Source: JBKEAJ01 sp047972135 (lineage in GTDB: Bacteria > Bacteroidota > Bacteroidia > Bacteroidales > Prolixibacteraceae). From it: 64,000 nucleotides of DNA. Under the pieces are notes generated by a model that worked only from the letters and a program-made list of their open reading frames with translations, did not search any database and was not told where the DNA came from. The stretch covers positions 1 to 64,000 of the forward strand of contig JBKEAJ010000139.1 in the NCBI GenBank assembly GCA_047972135.1. The letters run 5' to 3'. Position 1 is the stretch's first letter. Each line of letters begins with the position of its first letter. This document shows, one piece after another, positions 17,815 through 26,209 of this stretch. Both the position numbers and the translations under genes were made by a program.

Positions 17815-18130
17815 ATTGATGTTGCTCCATTTATAGGACTGTCTCACACAACAGTGCGAAACATGAAGAAACTCTTTTATGTGTTCCATTCACTAAATTG
17901 CTGAGAAAATAAACGCACCTAGAAACACTCTTGACATACTGGAATATGCACGAATTTTGAGTTTACTGCGACAATACACCAAAGGAGTAAATTATTTACA
18001 AAAAACCGAGAAAATCTATCTGCAAAACACCAATATTGCAGATATCCTGCCGGACGACAATCCTAACATTGGCAACTTACGAGAGAATTTCTTCTTGAGC
18101 CAACTGAAAGCAAAACATGAGGTAAGCACC
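17815..18130 (+). pseudogene. Remnant of an AAA ATPase with DUF4143 C-terminal domain
   Basis: Two plus-strand frames join into one family-like sequence. The first reads DVAPFIGLSHTTVRNMKKLF. After a single frameshift near 17900 the second reads AEKINAPRNTL, ILSLLRQYTKGVNYLQKTEK, IYLQNTNIADILPDDNPN and IGNLRENFFLSQLKAKHEV. These match the winged helix and DUF4143 part of the large AAA_14 ATPase family common in Bacteroidales. The N-terminal Walker ATPase domain and the last part of DUF4143 are gone, so the gene is dead. The rest of 17660-17815 may hold further decayed parts but I cannot align it. Confidence 0.65.
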
Positions 18131-18136
18131 TCCTTC

Positions 18137-18164
18137 GTAGATACAGGGCGTACCCTGTATCTAC
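18137..18164. repeat. Perfect 12-bp hairpin between the ATPase remnant and rnfA
   Basis: GTAGATACAGGG and CCCTGTATCTAC pair across the 4-base loop CGTA. Related text (TAGGGCATGCCCTGTATC) recurs at 52640. It lies 37 bases behind the rnfA stop and could stop or protect the rnf transcript, but it lacks a T-run. Confidence 0.6.
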
Positions 18165-18200
18165 ATTCCTTTATTTGTGTTTTTCATTATCACCATTCCA

Positions 18201-18779
18201 TTAAACTATCCCGGTGAAGCCCATAAAGGCCATTGCGAGCAAGCCTGCAACAATGAGAGCTATCGGTGTGCCTTTCATGCCTTTAGGCACTTTTATCAAA
18301 TCTAAATGTTCGCGCATCCCGGCAAATAGTATCAATGCAATGCCAAAACCTATCGCACTTGCCACAGCGTAGGTGATACCCTGCCCCAAAGTAAATTCTT
18401 TTTGTATCACTTGTATGGCTACCCCAAGAATAGCGCAGTTTGTAGTAATCAGTGGTAAAAATACGCCCAATGCCTGATAGAGACTACTACTCACCTTTTT
18501 CAAGATAATCTCTACCAACTGTACAAGAGCGGCTATCACCAATATAAAGGAGATCGTTTGAAGAAAACCTAAATTCAGAGGGTCTAATATGCCCTTTTGA
18601 ATGATAAATGTTACCAAAGTAGCAATGGTCATAACAAATGCCACAGCGGCGGTCATCCCGACACCCGTAGAAATTTTCTTTGATACGCCCAAAAAAGGAC
18701 AAATACCTAAGAACTGAACCAATATAATGTTGTTGACAAATATGGCTCCTATTATTATTTCAAAATATCCTATTTCCAT
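18201..18779 (-). CDS. rnfA: Rnf complex subunit RnfA
   Basis: The 192-residue membrane protein has six predicted membrane segments and the RnfA/NqrE signature (NNIILVQFLGICPFLGVSKK and the second-half TNCAILGVA). RnfA and RnfE form the membrane pair that holds a buried iron-sulfur centre; the cysteines in GICPFLG and TNCAILG are in place. It is the last gene of the minus-strand rnf cluster, 2 bases after rnfE. Confidence 0.95.
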   Translation of the reverse strand: MEIGYFEIIIGAIFVNNIILVQFLGICPFLGVSKKISTGVGMTAAVAFVMTIATLVTFIIQKGILDPLNLGFLQTISFILVIAALVQLVEIILKKVSSSLYQALGVFLPLITTNCAILGVAIQVIQKEFTLGQGITYAVASAIGFGIALILFAGMREHLDLIKVPKGMKGTPIALIVAGLLAMAFMGFTGIV

Positions 18780-18781
18780 TT

Positions 18782-19369
18782 CTATTTTTGTTTGCGTAGT
18801 TTGTTAACCATCAATATCAAATATCCCAATGTAATAAATGCTCCCGGAGGCAAAATGAACAACAACATATTTGTGCTTTCTGGCAATAGCGCATGACTCC
18901 AAATAGTACCTGCTCCCAAAAGCTCCCTGCATGCACCCAGTATTACGAGAGCGAAACTAAAACCCAGTCCCATGCCTAGACCATCGACCGCCGAACTCAA
19001 CACTCCATTTTTCGAGGCAAATGCCTCTGCCCTTCCTAGAACAATACAGTTTACTACTATCAAAGGAATAAACAGTCCTAAACTGTCGAACAAGGCAGGA
19101 ACATAAGCTTCCATAAACATCTGCACAACAGTTACAAAAGTCGCTATTATCACAATATATGCCGGTATCCTCACCTTGTCGGGGATAAACGACGACACCA
19201 ATGACACAACGATGTTTGACATTACCAAAACAAAGGTCGTTGCCAAGCCCATCCCCAAACCATTCACGGCAGAAGAGGTTACTCCAAGTGTCGGACACAT
19301 ACCCAACAGAAGTACAAATACCGGATTTTCTTTGATAAATCCTTTAGAAAAATTTTTCAACTGACTCAT
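18782..19369 (-). CDS. rnfE: Rnf complex subunit RnfE
   Basis: The 195-residue membrane protein is the RnfA paralogue RnfE: ENPVFVLLLGMCPTLGVTSS at the N-terminus and VVNCIVLGRAEAFASKNG in the second half, each with its conserved cysteine. It pairs with RnfA to carry electrons through the membrane. It lies 15 bases after rnfG and 2 bases before rnfA. Confidence 0.95.
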   Translation of the reverse strand: MSQLKNFSKGFIKENPVFVLLLGMCPTLGVTSSAVNGLGMGLATTFVLVMSNIVVSLVSSFIPDKVRIPAYIVIIATFVTVVQMFMEAYVPALFDSLGLFIPLIVVNCIVLGRAEAFASKNGVLSSAVDGLGMGLGFSFALVILGACRELLGAGTIWSHALLPESTNMLLFILPPGAFITLGYLILMVNKLRKQK

Positions 19370-19384
19370 ATCGCCTACTCCTTT

Positions 19385-19963
19385 TTATTTTTCAATATTC
19401 TTATACGCTCTCTCCACAGCTTCAAGAAAAGCACGAGAGGTAATGGTCGATGCCGTTATTGCATCTATATCGCCACCGTCTTTGGAAACTGTAAGATTTA
19501 TGTCGCCGGGATTTTTCCCAACTACGCTGCGCTCACTCTTTTTACTATCCTTAAACCAATCTGCCATCTTACTTCCCAACCCGGGAGTCTCCTGATGAGA
19601 CAGAATCTCGTAATTGTAGATTTTACCATCGGGAGTAAAGCCAAGCATAACCTGTATCAAACCACTAAAACCATTGACAGAAAAGCTCTGAACAGCAATA
19701 CCCACAACAGCATTGTCGGCATCGTAGGCTTTGGTAACTTCAATAGGATATTTCGCCCCTTCCAAAAGTATGGAATCAGTCGTCCCTAAATGGTCGTTCG
19801 CAGGCAAAACATTTTGCAGTGCTGCCAGTTTCTTATTCTTTTTTGAAACTGCTATCGGTTCTTTGGTGAGTTCGTTTACAACTCCCAATACCCCTGCCGA
19901 CAACATACAAACCAAAGTAAGTGTTATCAGCATATTCGTAAGTGTTGACGCTTTCTTTGCCAT
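19385..19963 (-). CDS. rnfG: Rnf complex subunit RnfG (covalent FMN)
   Basis: The 192-residue product has one N-terminal membrane anchor and a periplasmic FMN-binding domain. The flavinylation region is DAITASTITSRAF, close to the consensus (S/T)GAT(S/T)S with Ala-Ser in place of Gly-Ala, so the acceptor threonine is present. I start at ATG 19961-19963 (MAKKASTLTNML), 1 base after the rnfD stop; an ATG ten codons earlier would overlap rnfD. It needs the ApbE flavin transferase, which is not in the window. Confidence 0.92.
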   Translation of the reverse strand: MAKKASTLTNMLITLTLVCMLSAGVLGVVNELTKEPIAVSKKNKKLAALQNVLPANDHLGTTDSILLEGAKYPIEVTKAYDADNAVVGIAVQSFSVNGFSGLIQVMLGFTPDGKIYNYEILSHQETPGLGSKMADWFKDSKKSERSVVGKNPGDINLTVSKDGGDIDAITASTITSRAFLEAVERAYKNIEK

Positions 19964-19964
19964 T

Positions 19965-20933
19965 TTACTTTCCAAATCTTGAGGGTTTAACATATTTGTT
20001 TATCAAGGGTACTGCTGCATTCATCAACAATATGGCGAAAGATATACCCTCAGGGTAGCTGCCAAAGGCTCTGATACATACAGTTAGTATCCCAATGCCC
20101 ACGCCAAAGATTATCTGTCCTTTTTGTGTCATCGGCGATGTTACCATGTCTGTTGCCATAAAAATAGCTCCCAGCATTGCTCCTCCCGATAAAACCTGAG
20201 TCAGCGGATTCATATATAAATTAGGATTTATAAGCCACAATATACCTGACAATATGACAATCGAACCCAATACCGACACCGGAATATGCCAAGTTATAAC
20301 CTTGCGGCTGAGCATATACACTCCTCCGATTATCAGCATCAATGCCGAAACCTCACCCAAACTCCCTGACGACAAGCCAAAAAACATATCAGTCAATGAT
20401 GGTAATGAAACACTAGAAATATCTCCACTACGCATTGCCTCTTTTATCAATCCCAATGGAGTTGCCCCAGTTGTTCCGTCAACAGGTAAAACCCATGAAG
20501 TCATAGGCGCCGGAAAGGATATCAACAGAAAAACCCTACCTGCAAGTGCCGGATTGAATAGATTTGTTCCCAAACCGCCAAAACTCATCTTCGCCACTCC
20601 CATCGCAAACAAAGCTCCTACCATTACTATCCAAATAGGCAGGGTCGAAGGCAAGTTGAAACCCAACAATATACCCGTAACTACCGCAGATAAATCCAAC
20701 ACGCTCCTACCGTCGGAATTATTATTCATCAAAAAACGGTCTATCAAATACTCAAACAACACGCACGACACTACTGCCGTGAGCATTATCGTTAACGCCG
20801 ACATACCAAAAGCGTACACCGACCACGCTACTGCCGGCAACATCGCAATGACAACCGTCAGCATTATCGACTTCGTACTCTCACTTGACCTTATGTGAGG
20901 CGACGGCGATATATAAAATTCTTTTTCACTCAT
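19965..20933 (-). CDS. rnfD: Rnf complex subunit RnfD (covalent FMN)
   Basis: The 322-residue protein has about nine membrane segments and the NqrB/RnfD pattern. The flavinylation motif TTGATPLG is intact, so FMN is attached covalently to its threonine. RnfD helps couple electron flow to sodium or proton transport. It lies between rnfC (13-base gap) and rnfG. Length is normal. Confidence 0.95.
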   Translation of the reverse strand: MSEKEFYISPSPHIRSSESTKSIMLTVVIAMLPAVAWSVYAFGMSALTIMLTAVVSCVLFEYLIDRFLMNNNSDGRSVLDLSAVVTGILLGFNLPSTLPIWIVMVGALFAMGVAKMSFGGLGTNLFNPALAGRVFLLISFPAPMTSWVLPVDGTTGATPLGLIKEAMRSGDISSVSLPSLTDMFFGLSSGSLGEVSALMLIIGGVYMLSRKVITWHIPVSVLGSIVILSGILWLINPNLYMNPLTQVLSGGAMLGAIFMATDMVTSPMTQKGQIIFGVGIGILTVCIRAFGSYPEGISFAILLMNAAVPLINKYVKPSRFGK

Positions 20934-20946
20934 AATTTACTGTAGC

Positions 20947-22293
20947 TTAGACTTTTGCCGAATTTCTTTCTTTTATGATATTGCCTGCTTCCTTTTTGCC
21001 CAATCTTATGTAATCGAGCAATGGACGGTTGGCAGGACAGGTATAACTACACGAACCGCACTCAATGCAGTCCATAACCTTCTCGCCCTCAGTATCTGCC
21101 CACATGAATTTCTCGCTCAAAACCATCAGCAAATGAGGCTCTAAGCCCATCGGACAAACGGTGGTGCACTTACAACAACGAATACATGCTCCCCAATCAG
21201 GTCGCTTACTCTCTTTATCCGTCATTACCAACACTCCCGACACACCTTTGGCACTCGGTGCCGACAACTTCGATATTACCCTGCCCATCATCGGTCCGCC
21301 ACTGATTACCTTACCCGTATTTTCGGGCAGTCCTCCCGTTTTCTCCAACAGCTCTTCGATGGGTGTCCCTACTCGCACTTTAAGATTACAAGGATTCGCC
21401 AAGCTCTTCCCTGTTACGGTAACAACCCTATCAATCAAAGGCTTATTCTTCTGAACTGCCTCATATACAGCAACTACCGAACCAACATTGGAAACCACGG
21501 CTCCCACTGAAAGCGGCAAAGCACCCGATGGAACTTCCTTGCCAGTTACTGCTTTTATAAGTTGCTTCTCTCCTCCTTGCGGATATTTCACCTTCAATGG
21601 TACAATGCGAATACCCTTATAATCTTTCGACAGCTTTTCGAGATGCTCTATCGCATCTTTTTTATTATTCTCTATCCCAATATAGCACAGCGGTGCATCA
21701 ATAGCTTTCAGCAAAATAGACGCTCCAACCATCAACTGCTCGCCCTGCTCCAACATCAAGCGATGGTCGGAAGTAAGATAAGGCTCGCACTCAACACCAT
21801 TGATAACAAGGCATTCAGCCTTCTTGCCTTCAGGTATCATAAACTTTACGTGCGAGGGGAAAGTTGCTCCTCCCAATCCGACAATGCCTGCTTCTGTTAT
21901 TTTGCCTACTATCTCCTTTGGCGAAAGATTGCACTCTTTCTTAAGCGCATCACTTGTGTCTATCTCAGGAATCCATTCGTCGACCTCTTCGCAGTCAATA
22001 ACTACCGCAGGACGTGCAAAACCCGAGACATCAACTACATTGTCGAGTTTCACTACTTTTCCTGTAACTGAGGAATGCACGTTGGCAGAGATAAATCCAT
22101 TGGACGCTCCAATAAGCTGTCCCGTCAGAACTCTGTCGCCCTTCTTGACTGTTGCTTTTGCAGATGCCCCAATGTGTTGGGTAAGAGGAATTGTTACCCT
22201 CTTGGGTATCCCAAAGTCCTCGATGGGCTTGTCTGCCGACAACTTATTTTCGGGTGGATGAATACCGCCCTTTGCAAATGTTTTCAATCTCAT
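20947..22293 (-). CDS. rnfC: Rnf complex subunit RnfC (NADH/FMN, Fe-S)
   Basis: The 448-residue protein has the N-terminal biotin-like fold, the nucleotide-binding GLGGATFPSHVKFM stretch, the FMN loop (NGVECEPYLTSDHRLM), an SLBB segment, and two C-terminal 4Fe-4S motifs (CIRCCKCTTVCPMG and CIECGSCSYTCPANRPLLDY). It is the cytoplasmic subunit that exchanges electrons with NAD(H). It is shorter than enterobacterial RnfC because it lacks the long alanine-rich tail. The gene normally follows rnfB directly; here about 1.2 kb separates them. Confidence 0.95.
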   Translation of the reverse strand: MRLKTFAKGGIHPPENKLSADKPIEDFGIPKRVTIPLTQHIGASAKATVKKGDRVLTGQLIGASNGFISANVHSSVTGKVVKLDNVVDVSGFARPAVVIDCEEVDEWIPEIDTSDALKKECNLSPKEIVGKITEAGIVGLGGATFPSHVKFMIPEGKKAECLVINGVECEPYLTSDHRLMLEQGEQLMVGASILLKAIDAPLCYIGIENNKKDAIEHLEKLSKDYKGIRIVPLKVKYPQGGEKQLIKAVTGKEVPSGALPLSVGAVVSNVGSVVAVYEAVQKNKPLIDRVVTVTGKSLANPCNLKVRVGTPIEELLEKTGGLPENTGKVISGGPMMGRVISKLSAPSAKGVSGVLVMTDKESKRPDWGACIRCCKCTTVCPMGLEPHLLMVLSEKFMWADTEGEKVMDCIECGSCSYTCPANRPLLDYIRLGKKEAGNIIKERNSAKV

Positions 22294-22437
22294 CTATTTA
22301 TATTTTAGAGACTTTAGTATGTAGATATTGTTTTTCTTCTATAATCATTTTCTGTATTCTGACTTGTCTAATGTGCTTCATTTATTGTATTTGTTTATCC
22401 TGACAGGGTAATATTTGCTGAAATTGTCCAAATGAAC

Positions 22438-23085
22438 TCAATACATTTCAATAATGCGATACTCTCCTTGCTCTTTTAATTTATTAATTAGGTGCTGTTT
22501 TACAGTCTGCATTGGCTCTGAACTTGTCATGTAATCCATAGTAGATATAAAAAATAACTTATTCCTTAGCTCTATCCAGATCCAATGAATGGATTTAAAG
22601 TGTATTTCTCGCTCTTGATAATTATCAAAAGACTCAAAACAAGATTTAGCTGTATTATCATCTTTAAAGCACCATTCTTCCACTCTAATATACCTTGAAT
22701 ACTCCTCTTGTTCTTTTTCTAAAAAGGAGCCGTAAATTTGTGTTGCCTTTCTGAAATCGTCATTCTCAAAGTCCCTTGCCAAGAGTGTCGCAAAACTCTT
22801 GTTCTTCCATTCCTTCATCCACCCATCCATATAATCATTACTTCGTGTGTACTTGGATTCTCTAAACAGCCCATCTAAATTCTTATTGAGCAGTGATAAC
22901 TGCCCTGAGGTATCAATGCAAGTGCTATCATAAACAATATTAAACACCTTAATGGGTGATACTTTGGGCACACTGACTTTACTCGAAATCTCTTCTCTTG
23001 TTACAGTATGCACACCTGAGTTACTTCTTTTACCACAAGAGCATACGACTGTGAATATCAGTAAAATAATAGTTGCCTTCTTCAT
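22438..23085 (-). CDS. Hypothetical lipoprotein inserted in the rnf cluster
   Basis: The 215-residue product has a lipoprotein signal (VVCSC, acylated Cys17 or Cys15) and no family that I recognise with certainty. The mature part is mixed and acidic, with features such as YTRSNDYMDGWMKEWKNKSF, FRKATQIYGSFL and HFKSIHWIWIELRNKLFF. It sits between rnfC and rnfB, on the same strand, with a leader repeat (23086-23173) ending at its start codon. A truncated frame lies just upstream. A periplasmic immunity-type lipoprotein next to a damaged peptidoglycan-active effector gene is one possible reading, offered only as a guess. Confidence 0.7.
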   Translation of the reverse strand: MKKATIILLIFTVVCSCGKRSNSGVHTVTREEISSKVSVPKVSPIKVFNIVYDSTCIDTSGQLSLLNKNLDGLFRESKYTRSNDYMDGWMKEWKNKSFATLLARDFENDDFRKATQIYGSFLEKEQEEYSRYIRVEEWCFKDDNTAKSCFESFDNYQEREIHFKSIHWIWIELRNKLFFISTMDYMTSSEPMQTVKQHLINKLKEQGEYRIIEMY

Positions 23086-23173
23086 GTGTTTATATTTTGT
23101 TTTTTAATTGACACATGTATCTCGCCAATATAATCATACTTCTGTGTGAGACTTGTCTCATGGCTCGTTTCAT
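23086..23173 (-). repeat. Leader repeat copy 1 (type A)
   Basis: On the minus strand the unit begins ATGAAACGAGCCATGAGA, contains the perfect hairpin TGAGAC-AA-GTCTCA, and ends ...AACAAAATATAAACAC directly before the lipoprotein ATG. It carries an open frame of 27 codons (MKRAMRQVSHRSM, IILARYMCQLKNKI) that stops 4 bases before the gene. Near-identical units lie at 28799 and 36921. Confidence 0.8.
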
Positions 23174-23391
23174 CTTTCTACAATTGTTAATGATGATTGT
23201 GTTCTGTGAACTCCAAAACATATAGCTCTAAAGTCCTCAGCAACAGTGTTACTTCGTGAATCATCACCCTCAATAGTAAGCCTATACAAAGGCACTCTAT
23301 ATATTGTATAAGGTCTCGGTCTGTAAGGATAGCTTGTTAGATGTGCTGTCCCAACGGTTAAATTTGTAATAACAATCCTTACATTTCTCAT
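23170..23391 (-). pseudogene. Truncated hypothetical protein in the rnf insertion
   Basis: The 73-residue frame (MRNVRIVITNLTVGTAHLTS, YPYRPRPYTIYRVPLYRLTI, then FRAICFGVHRTQSSLTIV) reads like the start of a longer beta-rich protein and breaks off where the leader repeat begins, so I treat it as truncated. I cannot name the family with confidence; it vaguely recalls L,D-transpeptidase-like proteins. The upstream 23392-23485 stretch to rnfB is non-coding. Confidence 0.4.
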
Positions 23392-23485
23392 TACTCTTTC
23401 TTAAGCATTAAATCTATCTATCCCCTATGGGGAATATTTGGATTCTCGTACAATCCTCTATTTCTATTGAGCAAAGTCCTACGGA

Positions 23486-24457
23486 CTATAACAAGCTCTG
23501 CTTTTCAAGCTCAACCTTTGCCTCAACCTCTGCCTTAACCTCTGCCTTAACCTCTGCCTTAACCTCTGCCTCAACCTTAACCTCAGTCTTTTCCTTAGTC
23601 TTTTCCTTAGTCTTAGGCTCTGCCTTCGGTTCTCTTGGCGGCGGGAAGTTGGTCTCAATGATGGCATTTGTCGGACATACAGGTACGCACTTCCTACACA
23701 GCTTACACCTATCAGAGTCGATAAATGCAAGGTTGTTGCCCATGTCAATAGCCTCGTAAGGACAAACGTTGAAACATTTGGAACAGCCGATACACGCTAC
23801 GTCGCAGGCTTTCTTAGCAACTCCTCCTTTGTCTTGGTTCATGCAGGCAACAAAAATCTTACGCTCCTTTTTAAAGCGTTTGCGCATCTCGATTAGCAAC
23901 TTCGGACAAGCTCTTGCACATGCTCCGCAAGCAACACATTTTTCGTCGATGATAACGGGCAGACCAGTCTCCTCGTCCATATACATAGCATCGAACTCGC
24001 AGGCTACTACACAGTCGCCATGACCCAAACAGCCAAAGCTACAATCCGTCTCGCCAGGATGATTGGCAGCAACAGAACACAACTTCACTCCGTCGTACTC
24101 AGCCTTGCGAGGGCGAGACTCACATGCCCCGTTGCATCGCAACACCGCCACCGTCGGCTCTTTCTCCTCCGCCACTGCTCCTATTGCATCCGCAACCTGC
24201 GACATACAATCGTTGCCGCCAACAGGACAAAACAGCCCCTCAAGGTTTCCTTGCGACACACAGGCTTCCGCAAAAGCTCTACAGCCAGCATAACCGCAAC
24301 CGCCACAGTTAGCACCGGGCAAAACCTCGTCAACATCGTCTATGCGAGGATCTTCCTCTACCTTAAAACGCTGAGTGGCAATGTAGAGAATAATCGACGA
24401 AACCGCTCCTATGCCTCCAATAGAGGCTACCGTATAAAGTATAGTTGTTGTATCCAT
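23486..24457 (-). CDS. rnfB: Rnf complex subunit RnfB with repetitive acidic/basic tail
   Basis: The 323-residue protein has an N-terminal membrane anchor, the 4Fe-4S domain with Cys51, Cys54, Cys59 and Cys77 (CGGCGYAGC...FC), and several ferredoxin-like clusters (CVACGACARACPK, CIGCSKCFNVCPYEA, CKLCRKCVPVCPTNA). It accepts electrons from ferredoxin. The last ~45 residues form a charged tail of repeated AEVK units encoded by a 12-bp tandem repeat (23517-23580); the family core does not need it. The gene lies 5 bases after the rseC-like gene. Confidence 0.94.
   Translation of the reverse strand: MDTTTILYTVASIGGIGAVSSIILYIATQRFKVEEDPRIDDVDEVLPGANCGGCGYAGCRAFAEACVSQGNLEGLFCPVGGNDCMSQVADAIGAVAEEKEPTVAVLRCNGACESRPRKAEYDGVKLCSVAANHPGETDCSFGCLGHGDCVVACEFDAMYMDEETGLPVIIDEKCVACGACARACPKLLIEMRKRFKKERKIFVACMNQDKGGVAKKACDVACIGCSKCFNVCPYEAIDMGNNLAFIDSDRCKLCRKCVPVCPTNAIIETNFPPPREPKAEPKTKEKTKEKTEVKVEAEVKAEVKAEVKAEVEAKVELEKQSLL
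23517..23580 (-). repeat. 12-bp tandem repeat inside rnfB
   Basis: About five near-identical 12-base units (plus strand ACCTCTGCCTTA) encode repeated Ala-Glu-Val-Lys in the RnfB tail. Unit length is a multiple of three, so gain or loss of units keeps the frame. Confidence 0.8.
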
Positions 24458-24462
24458 TTTAT

Positions 24463-24882
24463 CTACAATTTTCTTATTACTCTAAATGCAAATATATTTT
24501 GTAACTTGTTCTTCATAGTCCGCAGTATCAAATAGTACGGAAGCAAAGCCCCCAAACCTATAAGCGCAATAACAAGCTCATTGTCAGTTAGCTGGTAGGC
24601 AATGATAATCCCGAGCAAAACCACAATAAAGGGCAATATGTAAGCCAGCAATACCGCCGAAAAACCCATACTCTCTGTGCCTTCAATCTCCACGCGCTCT
24701 CCAAGCCTCAACTCAAATTCTCCACACTTAGCATCAACATCCTTTCCTCCCCCCACCGACGGACTGCCACACACACTCTTCACTGAACATGCCGAGCATG
24801 CTCCATTGTCAATACTGAGCGAAACTGTGGCGATACCATCTTTGAGGTATTTGACAACACCAATGTGTTTTATTATCTCCAA
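24463..24882 (-). CDS. RseC/MucC-like protein heading the rnf cluster
   Basis: The 139-residue product matches the SoxR-reducing/RseC family: an N-terminal soluble part with clustered cysteines (ACSACSVKSVCGS), then two membrane segments (about 75-95 and 100-120). In proteobacteria RseC works with Rsx/Rnf to reduce SoxR; in Bacteroidales the gene commonly precedes rnfB, as here with a 5-base gap. It may help assemble or reduce a cofactor of the complex. The role in this lineage is not proven. Confidence 0.88.
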   Translation of the reverse strand: MEIIKHIGVVKYLKDGIATVSLSIDNGACSACSVKSVCGSPSVGGGKDVDAKCGEFELRLGERVEIEGTESMGFSAVLLAYILPFIVVLLGIIIAYQLTDNELVIALIGLGALLPYYLILRTMKNKLQNIFAFRVIRKL

Positions 24883-24907
24883 CTTGCAAAGTTTTTAATT
24901 TACACCA

Positions 24908-24915
24908 CAAATATA
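24908..24915 (-). promoter_or_regulatory. Promoter -7 element of the rnf cluster
   Basis: Minus-strand TATATTTG stands 26 bases upstream of the rseC-like start. The following bases GTGGTGTA are identical to those after the pyrF -7 element at 29502-29509. Confidence 0.5.
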
Positions 24916-25141
24916 GAGGATATTTTTAGTCCATACATAAAAATGTAAGATTAAAAGACTCTGCATATTAGCTTTTTTTCTACTACTCTTGCAATGTCTA
25001 TCATCATAATATATTGTGATACACGAACTAAAGCAAGTTGAGACTGCAAAAAAATAATTATCAGAATAAAAATAAAAGTGGACATTCATGTCCTTTATTT
25101 TTGAAAAGTTGAAGTAAATGGTCGATAAATAACTTTGTAGA

Positions 25142-25178
25142 CTTCGTCGATATAGCAAGCTCCTCACAATGACGTTCT
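25142..25178. repeat. Right half of a REP-like element
   Basis: CTTCGTCGATATAGCAAGCT and CTCACAATGACGTTC match the right half of the complete elements at 34609, 55094 and 60991 with a few changes. It is the only recognisable item in the 24916-25257 gap apart from the flanking promoters. Confidence 0.5.
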
Positions 25179-25257
25179 TGCATTTGGTGTTATCATCTTC
25201 TAACTTATCAAATCAGCACATTATCGCATTATTCATTGCCATTTACTCACTTTTAAA

Positions 25258-25265
25258 TACCTTTG
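25258..25265 (+). promoter_or_regulatory. Promoter -7 element of nusB
   Basis: TACCTTTG matches TAnnTTTG, 21 bases before the nusB ATG. Confidence 0.45.
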
Positions 25266-25285
25266 CAGGCATAAAACGATAAGAC

Positions 25286-26209
25286 ATGATCAATCGGTGG
25301 ATTATTAGGAATAAAGTTCTTCACTTAGTGTATGCTAGCAGAATCTCTTCGGAGACCTCTATAAACAAGGTTGAAAAAGAGCTACTTTTTAGTATCGATA
25401 AACTCTACGAGCTTGCTCACCTGCTAATAGAAATTCCCTTAGAGTTAAGAGCTGAGGCATTGCGGCGCATCGAACAAGGCAAGTCCAAACGAGTTCCTAC
25501 ACAGACCGACCTGAACCCCAATACTAACTTCGTCGACAACAAGCTCATTCAAATTATAGAGAATAACATCGCCGTAAATAATTATATTTCGAAAAAATCT
25601 GTCAATTGGACGAATTACGACAAGTTTATCAAAGATTTATTTGCAAGACTGTCAGAATGGGCTATATATCAGACATATATAAACAAAGACAATCTTTCGT
25701 TTAAAGACCAAAGTAAATTCATAGAGAAGCTCTTCAATAAATTCCTACCAATGCAAGAGGAATTGGCAGAGATTCTTGAAGAGAAAAGTATATACTGGAA
25801 CGATGATCTTGAGTTTACACTATCAATATTGGGGGCAAGCATAAAGAAAATAAAAGAAGACAGCGATGAGCATAGCATAATAATTCCTCCATACAAAAAC
25901 GACGAACAGAAGTTTGCAAAGGAATTATTCAGAAGTGCCGTGATATACAACGATAATATCTCGGAAATAATACAAAAACACACCCTGAATTGGGATATGG
26001 AACGCATTGCCCAAATAGATTTAGTGATACTGCAATTAGCTTTGGCAGAAATTTTGTATATTGAGGGCGTTCCGGTAAATGTATCTATAAATGAGTACAT
26101 AGAGATTAGTAAGCATTACAGCTCGGCTAAGAGTTCCAACTTTATAAATGGTGTTTTAGACAATGCCGTAAAAGCACTAAAGAAATCGGGAGAGCTGACC
26201 AAAATATGA
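25286..26209 (+). CDS. nusB: Transcription antitermination factor NusB (long Bacteroidetes form)
   Basis: The 307-residue product carries the NusB helical domain at its C-terminus (WDMERIAQIDLVILQLALAE, ILYIEGVPVNVSINEYIEIS, SSNFINGVLDNAVKAL). The first ~170 residues are the extra helical domain seen in Bacteroidetes NusB, including the N-terminal LHLVYASRISSETS. NusB binds boxA RNA with NusE in rRNA antitermination. Its end overlaps the coaD start by 4 bases, so they are translationally coupled. Confidence 0.92.
   Translation: MINRWIIRNKVLHLVYASRISSETSINKVEKELLFSIDKLYELAHLLIEIPLELRAEALRRIEQGKSKRVPTQTDLNPNTNFVDNKLIQIIENNIAVNNYISKKSVNWTNYDKFIKDLFARLSEWAIYQTYINKDNLSFKDQSKFIEKLFNKFLPMQEELAEILEEKSIYWNDDLEFTLSILGASIKKIKEDSDEHSIIIPPYKNDEQKFAKELFRSAVIYNDNISEIIQKHTLNWDMERIAQIDLVILQLALAEILYIEGVPVNVSINEYIEISKHYSSAKSSNFINGVLDNAVKALKKSGELTKI

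Noticed and set aside
23517..23580. Possible CRISPR-like array
   Set aside because: The repeats are contiguous 12-base units without spacers and lie inside the rnfB reading frame.
24020..24535. 171-codon plus-strand frame opposite rnfB
   Set aside because: Antisense to the cysteine-rich RnfB clusters; composition reflects the complementary codons.
24895..25167. 90-codon minus-strand frame upstream of the rseC-like gene
   Set aside because: No family resemblance; overlaps the rnf promoter and a REP-like half element.
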